Below, piece by piece: positions 17,418-26,407 of a stretch of DNA of 60,356 nt. This DNA is from Cephaloticoccus capnophilus. GTDB taxonomy: Bacteria; Verrucomicrobiota; Verrucomicrobiia; Opitutales; Opitutaceae. The stretch is from NCBI RefSeq assembly GCF_001580045.1, contig NZ_LSZP01000028.1:1-60356 (forward strand), in the 5' to 3' direction. The position numbers and the translations under genes were made by a program. The notes under the pieces are model-generated. The model was not told where the DNA came from and did not search any database. It saw only the letters and a list, made by a program, of their open reading frames with translations. Positions within the stretch are counted from its first letter, which is position 1. Each line of letters opens with the position of its first letter.

Positions 17418-18179
17418 TCAGTAAAACACCTTAGCCAAAAAAAGCCCCTTGGCCGGCGCGGTTTGCACTGTCGCCGTGCGGTGGCGCGAAGCGAGAATCG
17501 CCGCCAAGTCCGCAGCGCTGAGTTTCCCTTCGCCCACCGAGACCAGCGCGCCCACGAGACTTCGCACCATCTTGTATAAGAATCCATCGCCTTCGCACAC
17601 GATCCTCAGCCGCCGCCCCCGCTGTAAGACATCGAGCCTGTGAAGCATGCGTACGGTGTCCTCTCGGGCCGGACCATTGAGCGCGGTGAAAGCGCGAAAA
17701 TCGTGCCGCCCGATAAGACGGGCTGCGGCCGCCCGTATCGCGTCAACATCAAGTGGCCTAAAAACCGTCCAACAATAAGGCCGCGCAAACGGATCCGCAT
17801 CGCCTAGGTGGATGCGGTATTCGTAGCGCTTCCCTCGCGCATCGAAGCGCGCATGAAAGTCCGCCCGCACTGGCCGAGTACTCTTGATCTGAATCGTAGA
17901 CGGAAGCCCTGTGCGCAACGCCAACAAGAGCTTCTCTTCCCCATGTGACCAAGCCGCATCGAAGTGGAAAACTTGCCCCAACGCGTGCACCCCCGCATCC
18001 GTGCGACCACTGCCCGCGATTCGCACCGGCTGCCCAAAAATCGCCGCCAGCCGCGCCTCAATCACATCCTGAATCGCAAGCCCACGCCCGGCCGCTTGGC
18101 TCTGCCAGCCGGCAAAGCCTGTCCCATCGTACGCGCATACACACTTCCGCCTTCGAGGCACAAAATCACACGCCCTCAT
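17418..18179 (-). CDS. truA: tRNA pseudouridine(38-40) synthase TruA
   Basis: 253 residues from the ATG at 18177-18179. Upstream in-frame ATGs would overlap ruvX more deeply, and this start overlaps the ruvX stop by 14 bases. Motifs: CAYDGTGFAGWQSQ, the catalytic-Asp segment AGSGRTDAGVHALGQ, and FLYKMVRSLVGALVSVGEG. The enzyme isomerises uridines 38-40 in the anticodon arm. Likely translated from a ruvX-truA message. Confidence 0.95.
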   Translation of the reverse strand: MRACDFVPRRRKCVCAYDGTGFAGWQSQAAGRGLAIQDVIEARLAAIFGQPVRIAGSGRTDAGVHALGQVFHFDAAWSHGEEKLLLALRTGLPSTIQIKSTRPVRADFHARFDARGKRYEYRIHLGDADPFARPYCWTVFRPLDVDAIRAAAARLIGRHDFRAFTALNGPAREDTVRMLHRLDVLQRGRRLRIVCEGDGFLYKMVRSLVGALVSVGEGKLSAADLAAILASRHRTATVQTAPAKGLFLAKVFY

Positions 18180-18645
18180 CGTTGACCTCCTCCTCCTCAT
18201 AAAACTCCGGTACGGGCGGCGGCACACGCTGGTTGAGAAAGTCTTGAAGGATGAGTGTCGCCGCCCGCGAGTCGACTACCCCACTCGCCCGAAACTGCCG
18301 CTGCGCACGCGCACCGCGCTTTGAAGGCCGCGCCTCCGCCTCTGCTTGGTAACTAGTAAGTCGCTCGTCCATGAGATGAACGGGCAGCCCGAAACGCGCC
18401 CGCAGCTCGGCAGCGAATTGGTCCACCTCGCGCGCTTTAAAGCCGACCGTACCGTCCATATTGAAAGGATAACCCAATACGAAATCAGTAAGCCGCCGCT
18501 CGCGCACGACGCGCTCTAGGGCCGCCCAACGCGCCTCCGCCTCGCCCTGCACGAGCGCAGGCAGCGGCGTCGCCACGCCGACCTCATCTCCAAAGCTTAG
18601 GCCGATACGGCGAGTGCCATAGTCGATTCCCAGGCAACGCATCAT
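18166..18645 (-). CDS. ruvX: Putative pre-16S rRNA nuclease YqgF/RuvX
   Basis: 159 residues from an ATG at 18643-18645 (or the next codon, also ATG). The RNase H-like fold is shown by LGIDYGTRRIGLSFGDE, VLGYPFNMDGTVG, and LMDERLTSYQAEA with its catalytic-region Asp and Glu. The C-terminus (PPPVPEFYEEEEVNDEGV) is an acidic tail beyond the usual family length. The family matures 16S rRNA ends. First gene of a ruvX-truA pair. Confidence 0.9.
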   Translation of the reverse strand: MMRCLGIDYGTRRIGLSFGDEVGVATPLPALVQGEAEARWAALERVVRERRLTDFVLGYPFNMDGTVGFKAREVDQFAAELRARFGLPVHLMDERLTSYQAEAEARPSKRGARAQRQFRASGVVDSRAATLILQDFLNQRVPPPVPEFYEEEEVNDEGV

Positions 18646-18751
18646 GACTGCGGATTCGAGTCGCCCCCAGCTCACCGGAGCAATTGCTAAACGTCGCTCA
18701 ACTCATCTCTCTAATCCCTAAACTCCTATCTAGCCCCAACTCCTATTCTCC

Positions 18752-19102
18752 ATGACTCAAAGCGCCACCGCCCCGCTCGAAATCAACGTCGCGCAAGCCC
18801 ACACAATCCTCCGCGAAACACGCGAAGCGCCCGCTCTCCCGCTCCTCATTGATGTGCGCGAGACACACGAGTTGGAAATAGCCCGCATCGACACCGCGCT
18901 TCACATCCCGCTGCGCGAGCTTCCACAAAAAGCGGACACACTTCCACGCGACCGCCCGCTACTCCTCCTCTGCCACCACGGCGGACGCAGCCGCCGCGCC
19001 ACCGAGTACCTCCGGCACCTCGGGTTTTCAAATGCGACCAACATCGTGGGTGGCATCGACGCTTGGGCCGAACAAATCGACCCGAAGCTCGCGCGGTATT
19101 AA
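18752..19102 (+). CDS. Single-domain rhodanese-like sulfurtransferase
   Basis: 116 residues forming one rhodanese domain: LLIDVRETHELEIARID near the start, the active-site Cys in CHHGGRSRRAT, and VVGGIDAW-like NIVGGIDAWAEQIDP at the end. Such proteins carry persulfide sulfur. It may serve sulfur trafficking for tRNA or Fe-S chemistry, given the suf cluster about 2 kb away, but no direct link is visible. Convergent with the aminotransferase gene, 36 bases between stops. Confidence 0.9.
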   Translation: MTQSATAPLEINVAQAHTILRETREAPALPLLIDVRETHELEIARIDTALHIPLRELPQKADTLPRDRPLLLLCHHGGRSRRATEYLRHLGFSNATNIVGGIDAWAEQIDPKLARY

Positions 19103-19138
19103 AATTAAAACTCGGTCAGCACCGGCAGCGGGCGCCCT

Positions 19139-20071
19139 TCACAGCCGCTGCTCGGGATGCACCGCAACGTAGCGTGCGACGTAGTCGGAAAATGCCGCCT
19201 TCAGCCGCATCGTCACCGTGCGCTCGCCCACTCGGAAGTGCCGCCCGTCAATCTGCCCCACTGGGGCGATGTCGCGCGTCGTCGCCATTAAAAAACACTC
19301 CTCAAAGTCACTAAAGTCCTCTGGGCGAATCACCGCCTCGCGCATAGCAAAGCCCGCCTCGGGCGCGATTTTGGCAAGCATCAACTCACGTGTGATTCCC
19401 GCCAAAATCCCCGAACGCAGCGGCGGTGTAACAATCTCCACTGCACCCGACTCGCCTGCGCTTCGACGCACAAAGCCCAAGTTGCACACCGAGCTTTCCG
19501 CAACCTCGCCCGCTAGGTTAGTCATTACGACCTCGTCTGCCCCACGCCGCCGCGCCTCTCCCAAGCAAAGAATGTTGTTAAGGTAGTTTCCCGTTTTCCA
19601 CGCAGGGTTGAGTGTCTCACTCGAATTGCGCCGAAGCGTCGTCGCTAGCGAAAGCGTATAGCCTGCGCGCAATTTATCGTCGGGGATGCCCTTATTCGCG
19701 CGGACAAGAATCACAAAACTCGCCCCATCCGCGAGTCCCGGGTCGAGTCCTATCGTCCCAGCTCCACGCGTGATTTGCAGCCGGATATACAGGTCGCTCG
19801 TATCACTCGTCGCCACACGATATGCCGCAGCAGTACGCCGGATCTCTCCAAACATTTGCTCTGGCGAGCACCTTAATATGAAGCCCAGGGCCGCCGCGCT
19901 TTGCTCCAAGCGTGCCCAGTGTTCGGCCCACGCAAACACTACCGAGTCATAAGTGCGCCACACTTCGTATACGGCATCTCCGTATAAAAACCCACGATCC
20001 AGCGGCGAAATCGAAGCCTCTCGCGCATCGTGCAAGTGCCCATTAGTGTTGGCCTGTATATAGTCCTGCAT
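19139..20071 (-). CDS. Class IV (branched-chain / D-amino acid type) aminotransferase
   Basis: 310 residues from MQDYIQANTNG, supported by an AGAGGAAAG ribosome-binding site. PLP lysine is Lys159 in NPAWKTGNYLNNIL. Other fold IV marks are SISPLDRGFLYGDAVYEV, EVVMTNLAGEVAESSVCN and TPPLRSGILAGITRE. This matches BCAT/DAAT-type enzymes making branched-chain amino acids or D-amino acids; motifs alone do not decide. The leaderless gap before it contains a GCCCTTT/AAAGGGC hairpin over the ribosome-binding region. A terminator of the upstream HTH gene separates the two. Confidence 0.9.
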   Translation of the reverse strand: MQDYIQANTNGHLHDAREASISPLDRGFLYGDAVYEVWRTYDSVVFAWAEHWARLEQSAAALGFILRCSPEQMFGEIRRTAAAYRVATSDTSDLYIRLQITRGAGTIGLDPGLADGASFVILVRANKGIPDDKLRAGYTLSLATTLRRNSSETLNPAWKTGNYLNNILCLGEARRRGADEVVMTNLAGEVAESSVCNLGFVRRSAGESGAVEIVTPPLRSGILAGITRELMLAKIAPEAGFAMREAVIRPEDFSDFEECFLMATTRDIAPVGQIDGRHFRVGERTVTMRLKAAFSDYVARYVAVHPEQRL

Positions 20072-20128
20072 CCGCCCTTTCCTCTCAAAAAAAAGGGCGA
20101 CGGTGCAAGCACACCGCCGCCGAAAGTG

Positions 20129-20167
20129 AAAAAAGCCGCGTGGCTGCCTCCTAAGAAGAGCCACGCG
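20129..20167 (-). terminator. Rho-independent terminator of the HTH gene
   Basis: On the minus strand CGCGTGGCT pairs with AGCCACGCG around a 13-base loop, followed by GC and six T. It lies 16 bases after the stop of the 20183-20638 gene. Confidence 0.85.
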
Positions 20168-20182
20168 AAATCTCGCGCACGT

Positions 20183-20638
20183 TTAATACTGAGCAGGCTG
20201 CTCCTGAGCGGGAGCCTCTTGCACCGATTGTTGCACAGGAGCCGCTTCCGACTGGGCTGCTTTGCTGCCGCGTGCCTTCACCAAGCCGAGTTCTTTCTTA
20301 ATCTTTTGCACGCTAGGTAGCGAGATACCGACGCGCGCAGCGATCTCGGAGCCCGACTTACCTTCGTTAAGAAGTTCAGCAACCTTAGCCTTTGCCTCGG
20401 GTGTGATATGCTTGCGCTTAGCCCCAGCAGGGCGAGCCGAAGCCGCGGCAACACCGCGTCCGACCTTGGCCGAGCCAACAGCAGACTTCAGTGCTTTGAT
20501 AAAGGAAGCCACATCACCGAAGCCATATTTGGCAGGCAGTATTGCGAGCTCCTTGAGCCGCTCGTTAGCGATTGCATGTTCCAGAGCGGCCACTTTGGCA
20601 CGCGCTGCATTTAGTTTTTGGATTTTTTTATCGATCAT
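20183..20638 (-). CDS. Small basic helix-turn-helix protein, possible nucleoid-associated factor
   Basis: 151 residues from MIDKKIQKLN. Residues 1-40 form a charged coiled-coil-like helix (ARAKVAALEHAIANERLKEL). The middle is an Ala/Gly/Lys linker. Residues about 75-120 are a helix-turn-helix of the resolvase/sigma-like type (KAKVAELLNEGKSGSEIAAR, then VGISLPSVQKIKKELG). The tail is Gln/Ala-rich. Coiled coil plus DNA-binding unit recalls H-NS-like or PVC-specific DNA-binding proteins, but I do not recognise a named family. It has its own terminator. The upstream 60 bases are AT-rich, a likely promoter. Confidence 0.75.
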   Translation of the reverse strand: MIDKKIQKLNAARAKVAALEHAIANERLKELAILPAKYGFGDVASFIKALKSAVGSAKVGRGVAAASARPAGAKRKHITPEAKAKVAELLNEGKSGSEIAARVGISLPSVQKIKKELGLVKARGSKAAQSEAAPVQQSVQEAPAQEQPAQY

Positions 20639-21412
20639 TTTGGGCAAAAGAAGACTCACGGATAGGGCTTCTATATTATTCTGCAACTCTTCATTTAACA
20701 GTATTACGAATAAAATCACCTCGTTCCCCAAGGAACTACGCATCACACGCCAGCGTCAGCTCGTTCATTATAGTTTATCGCGATCACTCTGTACTCTGAG
20801 TGCCAAGACAGCTCGCCCCTATAAAAACGCTTCCCAAGCGCGAGCAGCAAGCCATGCACTCCTCTGTCATATATGCCGCGTAAGCCAGTCAGCCGTGCAT
20901 GACCTTGCTGCATAGTTGTGCGACTTATACGAAGTGCCTAAGCGTGCCGCCTGCTCCGCCAAAGGTGCATTGTACAACTCGCAATAATCGAGCCACGTAC
21001 GGCGAAACTCCGGCACTTCGGGTTAACTGAATCAACTCTGCACAACGCTCCGGCAGCCCGAAAGCCACACTCATTGTGAAATGCTCACTCTCGATTCTGT
21101 CTCGATATCAAAGGCCAGTACGCAAATCCACGCCACCGCCTCCAGCGAAACACCCAGTCGGCTGAGCCGACCGATTAGTCCGCATCCCCCTCCGTAAATA
21201 CCGACACGATGCGACGCATACGCGAGGACGCCACCCAAGCCCTGGAGTGGATTGCGCGACTGCGGCGCACAAATCCCAGAAAAAACGGCTTTGTATTCCT
21301 AAATCGAATACTCCGAGGAGGGTTAGAGACTGCGCCAGCATGGAGTTTCCCGCACATCAAATCGGCGCACGCGCCACCGAGCATTATCATCAACCAATTG
21401 CTCAACTGCCAC
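20639..21412. other. Gene-poor tract, about 770 bases
   Basis: No convincing gene on either strand. Open frames of 75-88 residues at 21175-21441 (minus) and 21209-21472 (plus) overlap each other and have no family traits. GC is somewhat lower and third-position bias is absent, so this may be decayed DNA. It includes the promoter of the leftward HTH gene near 20640-20720. Confidence 0.5.
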
Positions 21413-21440
21413 TGGCGAGCCGCTAAAAAGCGGCTCGCCA
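21413..21440. terminator. Perfect 12-bp hairpin after the TonB receptor gene
   Basis: TGGCGAGCCGCT pairs perfectly with AGCGGCTCGCCA around a 4-base A loop, 21 bases beyond the stop of the receptor gene. There is no T-run after the stem in the gene's direction. Confidence 0.65.
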
Positions 21441-21461
21441 CACTGTCCGGGGCAGCGCGCC

Positions 21462-23789
21462 TTAGAACTTAAAGGTGACTGAGCCAGTCACGGCGGCAGG
21501 GTTTCCGACCATGATGTTGTTGCGCGAGAGATGCCCATAGTGCGCCTCATCGGTGAAGTTGCTCACGTCCACCCGATACACGAATGCGCCGCGCGTGTAG
21601 CTCACGTACAAGTCGGCGATCGTACGCGCAGGCAGGTAAAAACTCGGCTGGTAGGGGATCGGATTTTCCGGCGTCGATGCTCCGGTGAAGCCCGCACGCG
21701 GGATGTCGCCGGCCGCCTTGGCCGCGTAGTTCGCACCGATACCCACCGCAAGTCCAGCCAGCCGCCCCTGCGTCACCGCATAGCGCACGAAAGCCGCAGC
21801 CGTCTGCTCCGGCGTTCCGCGCAAGATAACTCCATTGGGGTCGCGGTTCTTCATGTCGTCGTAGCTGGCGATGACCGAGAGATTTGGCGTAATGTTTCCC
21901 GTGACCTGAAACTCCCAACCGCGCGCCTCGCGAGAAAGAATCAGGTCGGGCAACAGCGGCGAAGGCGCAGGCGAGACAAGGTTCGCGGGGTTGTACACAC
22001 TATACCCTGTCTGCTCGATTTCGTAGTAAGCCACACTCGCAATCAAGCGCCCGCCAAAGAGCAGCACTTTCGCGCCAAACTCATCCTGCTTCCCCTGCGA
22101 GAACACGGGCGCATTGCCGCGCGACACTTGCTCGAAATTTTCCGCCGGGACGGCGTTCTCGCTGTGCCCATAATAGAGCGAAAGCGTGTCGAGCGGCTTC
22201 ACGACGACACCGTGATTGTAAGTCGCCTTGTTGCCCGAGCCCGGAAACATCTGCCCGGCAACGCTGAATGGCGGATTCGCCGCCGAGAGCTTGTTGCCGC
22301 TCGTGCCGTTGTAGCTGAGTTGCGATACGCCGCCGGAAAGGACGAGCCGCCCTTCAAAAAGCTCCAAGGCCTCCGTTAAGTACACTTGGTAACGGCTTGT
22401 GACGTTGCGCGTATCGCGGCTAATCGGAAACTCGATTGGCGCTCCGGGCTTCGTCCAACCGGCCACCGTAAAGTCGGGAAGCTGCTCGTTACGGGTCTGC
22501 ACATTGCCATGAAAGTAGTTGTACGCGAAGCCCACTAGCGTGGTCGATTTGAGCGCAGTGCCGTCCACGATATACGCCCAGTCGTTCTGGATGTCGCGCT
22601 CGCGGCGGTTGGCGAAGTTGTGCACACCAAAGTGCTGAAACGTCTCGCTCAGCGCGGGCGCAGGTGTCGCCGCAAAAGTCGGCGGATTCGGATCAACCGA
22701 GGTTTTTACCCAAATGACACCGCCTTCCCAATTGCCCGTATACGGATTGTGGCTGCCGCCAGGCGTCGAGAGTCCGAAGCCGAAACCGGCCTCGGACTGG
22801 TCAACATAGCCGATGCGTCCCGCCAAGCGCACCGAAAGCCTATCGGTAATCGTCGAGCTAAAGTGAAAACTCAGCGCATGCGTCTCGCCGCCGCGCACGC
22901 TGTATTTCTTGTCCGGTGCCGGGTTAAAGTCACGCGGTACACCCTCCAACAGCTTAAAGCCGGTCGTCGTGCCCACGCTCGGATCGACCGGCACACCCTC
23001 GGAGTTCGCCACATTCGCGTCGAGGTATTCGTAGCGCAGCGTGAGCAAGCTCTGCGGGGCGATCCTCCACGAAAGCGACGGCGAAACCAACACCGAATCG
23101 CGATAGCTGCGCTTCACATAGCCCTCGCTATCCTGCACGGCGGCCACCACGCGGTACGCCAAGTGACCCTTCGCAAAGGGCCCGGTCACATCCGCCTCGA
23201 CCCGATTTGCATCGTACTGGCCCAGCTGCGCCTTCACGTAGCCGCCCGGCACAAACTGCGGCCGCTTCGTGACGAGGTTAATCGTGCCGCCCGGCACACC
23301 CGCAGGTTGGAGCACGGAGTCGGGCCCCTTGATAATCTCAATGCGCTCGACCGCCGCCGAATCGTAGTTCGCCTGCGCAAAGGTCGAGAAGCCATCAATG
23401 CGCCGACCTTGAGTTTGGAAGCCGCGAATGTTTACCCGATCGTGACCGTTGGGAATCGTGGACTCGGAAACGCCAGCGACATACTTCGCCGCATCGCGAA
23501 ACCGCGAACTGCCCACGTCTTCCAAAAACTCTCCCGTGAGCACCGTCACACTCGAAGGCGTATTGAGAATGTTGGTACGAATCCGCCCGCCTGAAGCGGC
23601 GTCCGCCGCTTGGTAGCGCGCAGGCTGCTGGGCCGAAATCTCAAAGGGAGAGAGGATGATTGCTTCGTCTGTTTCGGCGCGAGCATCAGTGGCTGTGCGT
23701 TGCGCGAAACCACTCGGAGTTGAGGCGACAAGGCAAAGTGCCAGAAGCGGCAATGCGCTCACAGCACGCAGGTGCGTGTTACGTTTCAT
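21462..23789 (-). CDS. TonB-dependent siderophore-type outer membrane receptor
   Basis: 775 residues from MKRNTHLRAV, which opens a signal peptide ending near SGFAQ. The N-terminal plug follows (LNTPSSVTVLTGEFLED, RVNIRGFQTQGRRIDGF, VERIEIIKGPDSVLQPAGVP, GGTINLVTKRP). The C-terminal 22-strand barrel ends in the outer-membrane insertion signature with a terminal Phe (VTFKF). The plug resembles ferric-siderophore (FhuA/FecA-like) receptors rather than BtuB, so iron chelates are the likely ligand. No exbBD/tonB or siderophore genes adjoin it. A perfect hairpin follows the stop. I see no clear Fur box in the leader. Confidence 0.92.
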   Translation of the reverse strand: MKRNTHLRAVSALPLLALCLVASTPSGFAQRTATDARAETDEAIILSPFEISAQQPARYQAADAASGGRIRTNILNTPSSVTVLTGEFLEDVGSSRFRDAAKYVAGVSESTIPNGHDRVNIRGFQTQGRRIDGFSTFAQANYDSAAVERIEIIKGPDSVLQPAGVPGGTINLVTKRPQFVPGGYVKAQLGQYDANRVEADVTGPFAKGHLAYRVVAAVQDSEGYVKRSYRDSVLVSPSLSWRIAPQSLLTLRYEYLDANVANSEGVPVDPSVGTTTGFKLLEGVPRDFNPAPDKKYSVRGGETHALSFHFSSTITDRLSVRLAGRIGYVDQSEAGFGFGLSTPGGSHNPYTGNWEGGVIWVKTSVDPNPPTFAATPAPALSETFQHFGVHNFANRRERDIQNDWAYIVDGTALKSTTLVGFAYNYFHGNVQTRNEQLPDFTVAGWTKPGAPIEFPISRDTRNVTSRYQVYLTEALELFEGRLVLSGGVSQLSYNGTSGNKLSAANPPFSVAGQMFPGSGNKATYNHGVVVKPLDTLSLYYGHSENAVPAENFEQVSRGNAPVFSQGKQDEFGAKVLLFGGRLIASVAYYEIEQTGYSVYNPANLVSPAPSPLLPDLILSREARGWEFQVTGNITPNLSVIASYDDMKNRDPNGVILRGTPEQTAAAFVRYAVTQGRLAGLAVGIGANYAAKAAGDIPRAGFTGASTPENPIPYQPSFYLPARTIADLYVSYTRGAFVYRVDVSNFTDEAHYGHLSRNNIMVGNPAAVTGSVTFKF

Positions 23790-24017
23790 AACGATCTTTG
23801 GGGTGGGGTTAGGGGTAGTTCGACTGCCACTACGCGGCAGTCGGGGGGAGCAAAACGAAAAGTCCACCCACCCCCATGATGCAAGCAGCCTCAAGCAAAC
23901 TGCGTAAACTCCCCCGCGATTCCTACGAGTCGCGGGCTCTATCGCGCCCCAGCATTAGGGGAAACGCCCCCGCCCCTCGACCTGCGCGCGATCGGGCGCA
24001 CGCCAAATAAGAGCGGC
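23790..24017. other. Leader of the TonB receptor gene with two hairpins
   Basis: On the minus strand a CCCGCGA/TCGCGGG hairpin and a GACTGCC/GGCAGTC hairpin precede the receptor start. I looked for a cobalamin riboswitch and did not find its conserved box. The hairpins may be regulatory, or may end the transcript of the upstream gene. Confidence 0.35.
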
Positions 24018-25376
24018 CTAAGACGCCTCCGGTTCGGCGGTGCCTTCGGCGACCCAGTCGCGGGCCTCCGGCACTTGTTTGAAAAACTCACGCAGGGCCG
24101 CGCTCAAGTGTTCCGCGTAGCGGAAATGTGCGCCGAGCCCTGTCCGCAACTCCGCTTCGTAAATGAATTTGTCTGCGTGCGTGCTGTGCTCAAAGGGAGT
24201 CTGTGCACCGAGCAGGAGCGAGTAAACGTAGGCCGGTGAGCCGCGCTCCATCAGCTCGCGCGTCAGTGAGGCTTGCGCGTCGAGCAGCCGCTGATGCGGC
24301 CCACGCTCGACCTCCGCCGGCAGGTAAAACCCCGCCTGAATTAGCGGTGTGTAGCGATGCCCCGTGCGATGGCGGTTAAGGTCGCGCAGCTCGGCCAGTG
24401 CCATGTTATTCCACGCGAAGGCCACCCGCATCCGCCGCGTCACTGTGCCCTGATAGCCGTAACGATTCGCCCGATGCCGCAGGGCTTCGGCGACGGGCTG
24501 CTCCTCCGCGAGCCAAGGCGGCGTCGCGCGGTCGATGTGCACCCACACCTCATCGGCAAGCGGCGCAGTCGAAAGCCGCGCGAGCCCGAGTCGCAAACTC
24601 GTCGCCAGTTCTTGGGCAGCCTGCTCGCGATAGGACGCCTCGGCGTGCGAATGCCGCATGAGTCGCGGCGATTGCTTCAAAAGCTCTCCGCGAATCAGCC
24701 CGGCAGCCGCGCGGGCCTCCGGCTGCGGCAACGAGTCGAGATGTGCAACCGTCGCCGCCCACATCCGCGAGCTTTGCACGAGGGCGACGTTTGTCCGCGT
24801 CGCCAGCGGGATAAAGTAGCGCGCGCGGTCGAGCGCGTAGTTTTTACGCATCCGGCCAATCGCCGCCGCCGAGGCCGTCCCCTCTTCGGGCAAACGCACA
24901 CGCTCGGGCTCAGCGACGCTCAGCGCGTCCAGCCGCGCGTATTCTGTTTCGTAAGCGGCAAAGGCCTCGTCCATCACCTGCGCCCAACGCGCCGCAAGGT
25001 CTTGCGGAACCCCAAGCGCCTCGGCCTCCGGCAAGTTCGTCGGCGCAAGCGCTATATAGCGCGTGCTCGACTCCTGCCCATCTGCCATTTGGGCAATTTC
25101 AAACAGCTTGTACGCCAGCCACATCGAGACTCCGTCGAGCGCAATCGCCAGCCCACCCGTGAGCCCACCAATCGACGCGTGCCCGTAATCCACAAACTTC
25201 AGGATTCGGTCAATCGACGCATCGGGATTCGCCAAATCGACCTTTTCGAGGATTGCTCCGATCCCGCTATTGCTGCGCGAGTAACGCGCGAGGACGGAAG
25301 CGAGCAACTCGGGCGTGAGCTTGGGCAAATCGGCAGCAGAGGGTGGCGGGACGAGGGCAAGACCAGTGATTTTCAT
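24018..25376 (-). CDS. Double-length ThyX-like (FAD-dependent thymidylate synthase family) protein
   Basis: 452 residues from MKITGLALVPPP, twice the usual ThyX length, and readable as two ThyX-like halves. Half 1 (about 1-215) has YGHASIGGLTG, QESSTRY (101-107), and RARYFIPLATRTNVAL. Half 2 (about 225-450) has NRHRTGHRY (334-342) and THADKFIYEAE. Classical ThyX joins RHR and NExSxRY in one motif; here the two parts are split between the halves. ThyX methylates dUMP using folate and FAD. The split motif leaves open whether this is a working synthase formed across halves or a derived protein. Long ThyX homologues are known from chlamydiae and relatives. Single gene. Confidence 0.7.
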   Translation of the reverse strand: MKITGLALVPPPSAADLPKLTPELLASVLARYSRSNSGIGAILEKVDLANPDASIDRILKFVDYGHASIGGLTGGLAIALDGVSMWLAYKLFEIAQMADGQESSTRYIALAPTNLPEAEALGVPQDLAARWAQVMDEAFAAYETEYARLDALSVAEPERVRLPEEGTASAAAIGRMRKNYALDRARYFIPLATRTNVALVQSSRMWAATVAHLDSLPQPEARAAAGLIRGELLKQSPRLMRHSHAEASYREQAAQELATSLRLGLARLSTAPLADEVWVHIDRATPPWLAEEQPVAEALRHRANRYGYQGTVTRRMRVAFAWNNMALAELRDLNRHRTGHRYTPLIQAGFYLPAEVERGPHQRLLDAQASLTRELMERGSPAYVYSLLLGAQTPFEHSTHADKFIYEAELRTGLGAHFRYAEHLSAALREFFKQVPEARDWVAEGTAEPEAS

Positions 25377-25589
25377 GAGGGCGAGCGGAATGGGAACTGG
25401 CCCCCAGCGCGGCGGCAATGCGGCATTTCTCAAATGCGTGCGAGTGCTCTCAATGATGGCCTTCGCTTAAGGCAGACCGAACTTGCCTAAGGTGAATCGA
25501 AGCGTCCACGAACAAGCTAAATAAGCGACACGCACGAAGCTCAGGCGAGGCGCTAGCCCCCCCATTGAGCCACTCAAGGCAGAGCCGTT

Positions 25590-26381
25590 TTAGCCTGCGT
25601 GCCCGCCCTCATCCGTTTGGTTCCACGCCACGCAGTCGGCGTAGCGGACGCCTTCGCCGCCGAAAATGTCCAGGGCACTGCCTATCGTGAGGTCCACCCG
25701 CCCTTGGCTCAGCACGTCCACCCGCGCCAAGTCGGCGAGCGAGTTTGCCCCGCCCGCATAAGTCACGGGCATCGGCGCATAGGCGCCGAGGTTTTGCACG
25801 AGCTCTTCGTCGATGCCGTTTTGCTGGCCCTCGATGTCGGCGGCGTGGACGAGGATCTCGGCACAGGCACCCGACAGCGCGCGCAGGTTCGCCGCGTTGA
25901 GCCAGAGGTCGGTCGGCTGCGTCCAGCGGTTCATCGCCACAACCCAGCCGTCGCGCTCGCGGCGGCAGCTCAGGTCGATCACGAGCCGCTCGGCGCCGAC
26001 TTCGGCGATTAGCGATTGCAGTCGGTCAGGCCGGAAGCGTCCGCGTTCGTCGAAAAGGTAAGAGGTGATGATCACATGGCTCGCCCCGGCGATCAGCCAC
26101 ACGGCGGCGTTTTCGAGCGTGATGCCCCCGCCGATTTGCAGCCCGCCCGGGTAGGCCGTGAGTGCGGCGCGCGCGGCCTCGTCGTTATCCTCGCCCGGGC
26201 CGAGCTTGATGAGGTGGCCGCCTTTGAGCCCGTCGCGCCGATACAGAGCGGAGAAATATTCGGCGGGCTGCTCGCTCACGAAATTCGTGCGCAACCCTGC
26301 CCCATCGTCAGTCAGCGTGCTGCCTACGATTTGTTTTACCTTACCCTCGTGGAGGTCGATGCAGGGGCGGAAACGAGTCAC
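25590..26381 (-). CDS. hisA: ProFAR isomerase HisA, eukaryote-type
   Basis: 263 residues with the half-barrel repeats of HisA: FRPCIDLHEGKVKQIVG (catalytic Asp), HLIKLGPG, LQIGGGITLENAAVWL, and TYAGGANSLADL. Together with the SRRE-like LSCRRERDGWVVAMNRWT segment, this pattern matches the yeast HIS6 branch rather than the enteric one. The enzyme performs the fourth step of histidine synthesis. No other his genes adjoin. It lies 26 bases after nuoN on the same strand and may be read through from the nuo operon. Confidence 0.9.
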   Translation of the reverse strand: MTRFRPCIDLHEGKVKQIVGSTLTDDGAGLRTNFVSEQPAEYFSALYRRDGLKGGHLIKLGPGEDNDEAARAALTAYPGGLQIGGGITLENAAVWLIAGASHVIITSYLFDERGRFRPDRLQSLIAEVGAERLVIDLSCRRERDGWVVAMNRWTQPTDLWLNAANLRALSGACAEILVHAADIEGQQNGIDEELVQNLGAYAPMPVTYAGGANSLADLARVDVLSQGRVDLTIGSALDIFGGEGVRYADCVAWNQTDEGGHAG

Positions 26382-26407
26382 AACAGCACAGAGGCTTAGG
26401 CGATTCC

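Noticed and set aside
23790-24017. Possible cobalamin riboswitch upstream of the TonB receptor
   Set aside because: Hairpins exist but no B12-box-like conserved sequence could be found, and the receptor plug looks siderophore-type.
24357-25490. 377-residue plus-strand frame over the ThyX-like gene
   Set aside because: Arg-rich composition and no motifs; the minus strand encodes the recognisable protein.
26384-26407. Terminator between nuoN and hisA
   Set aside because: Only 26 bases with no hairpin; read-through is more likely.
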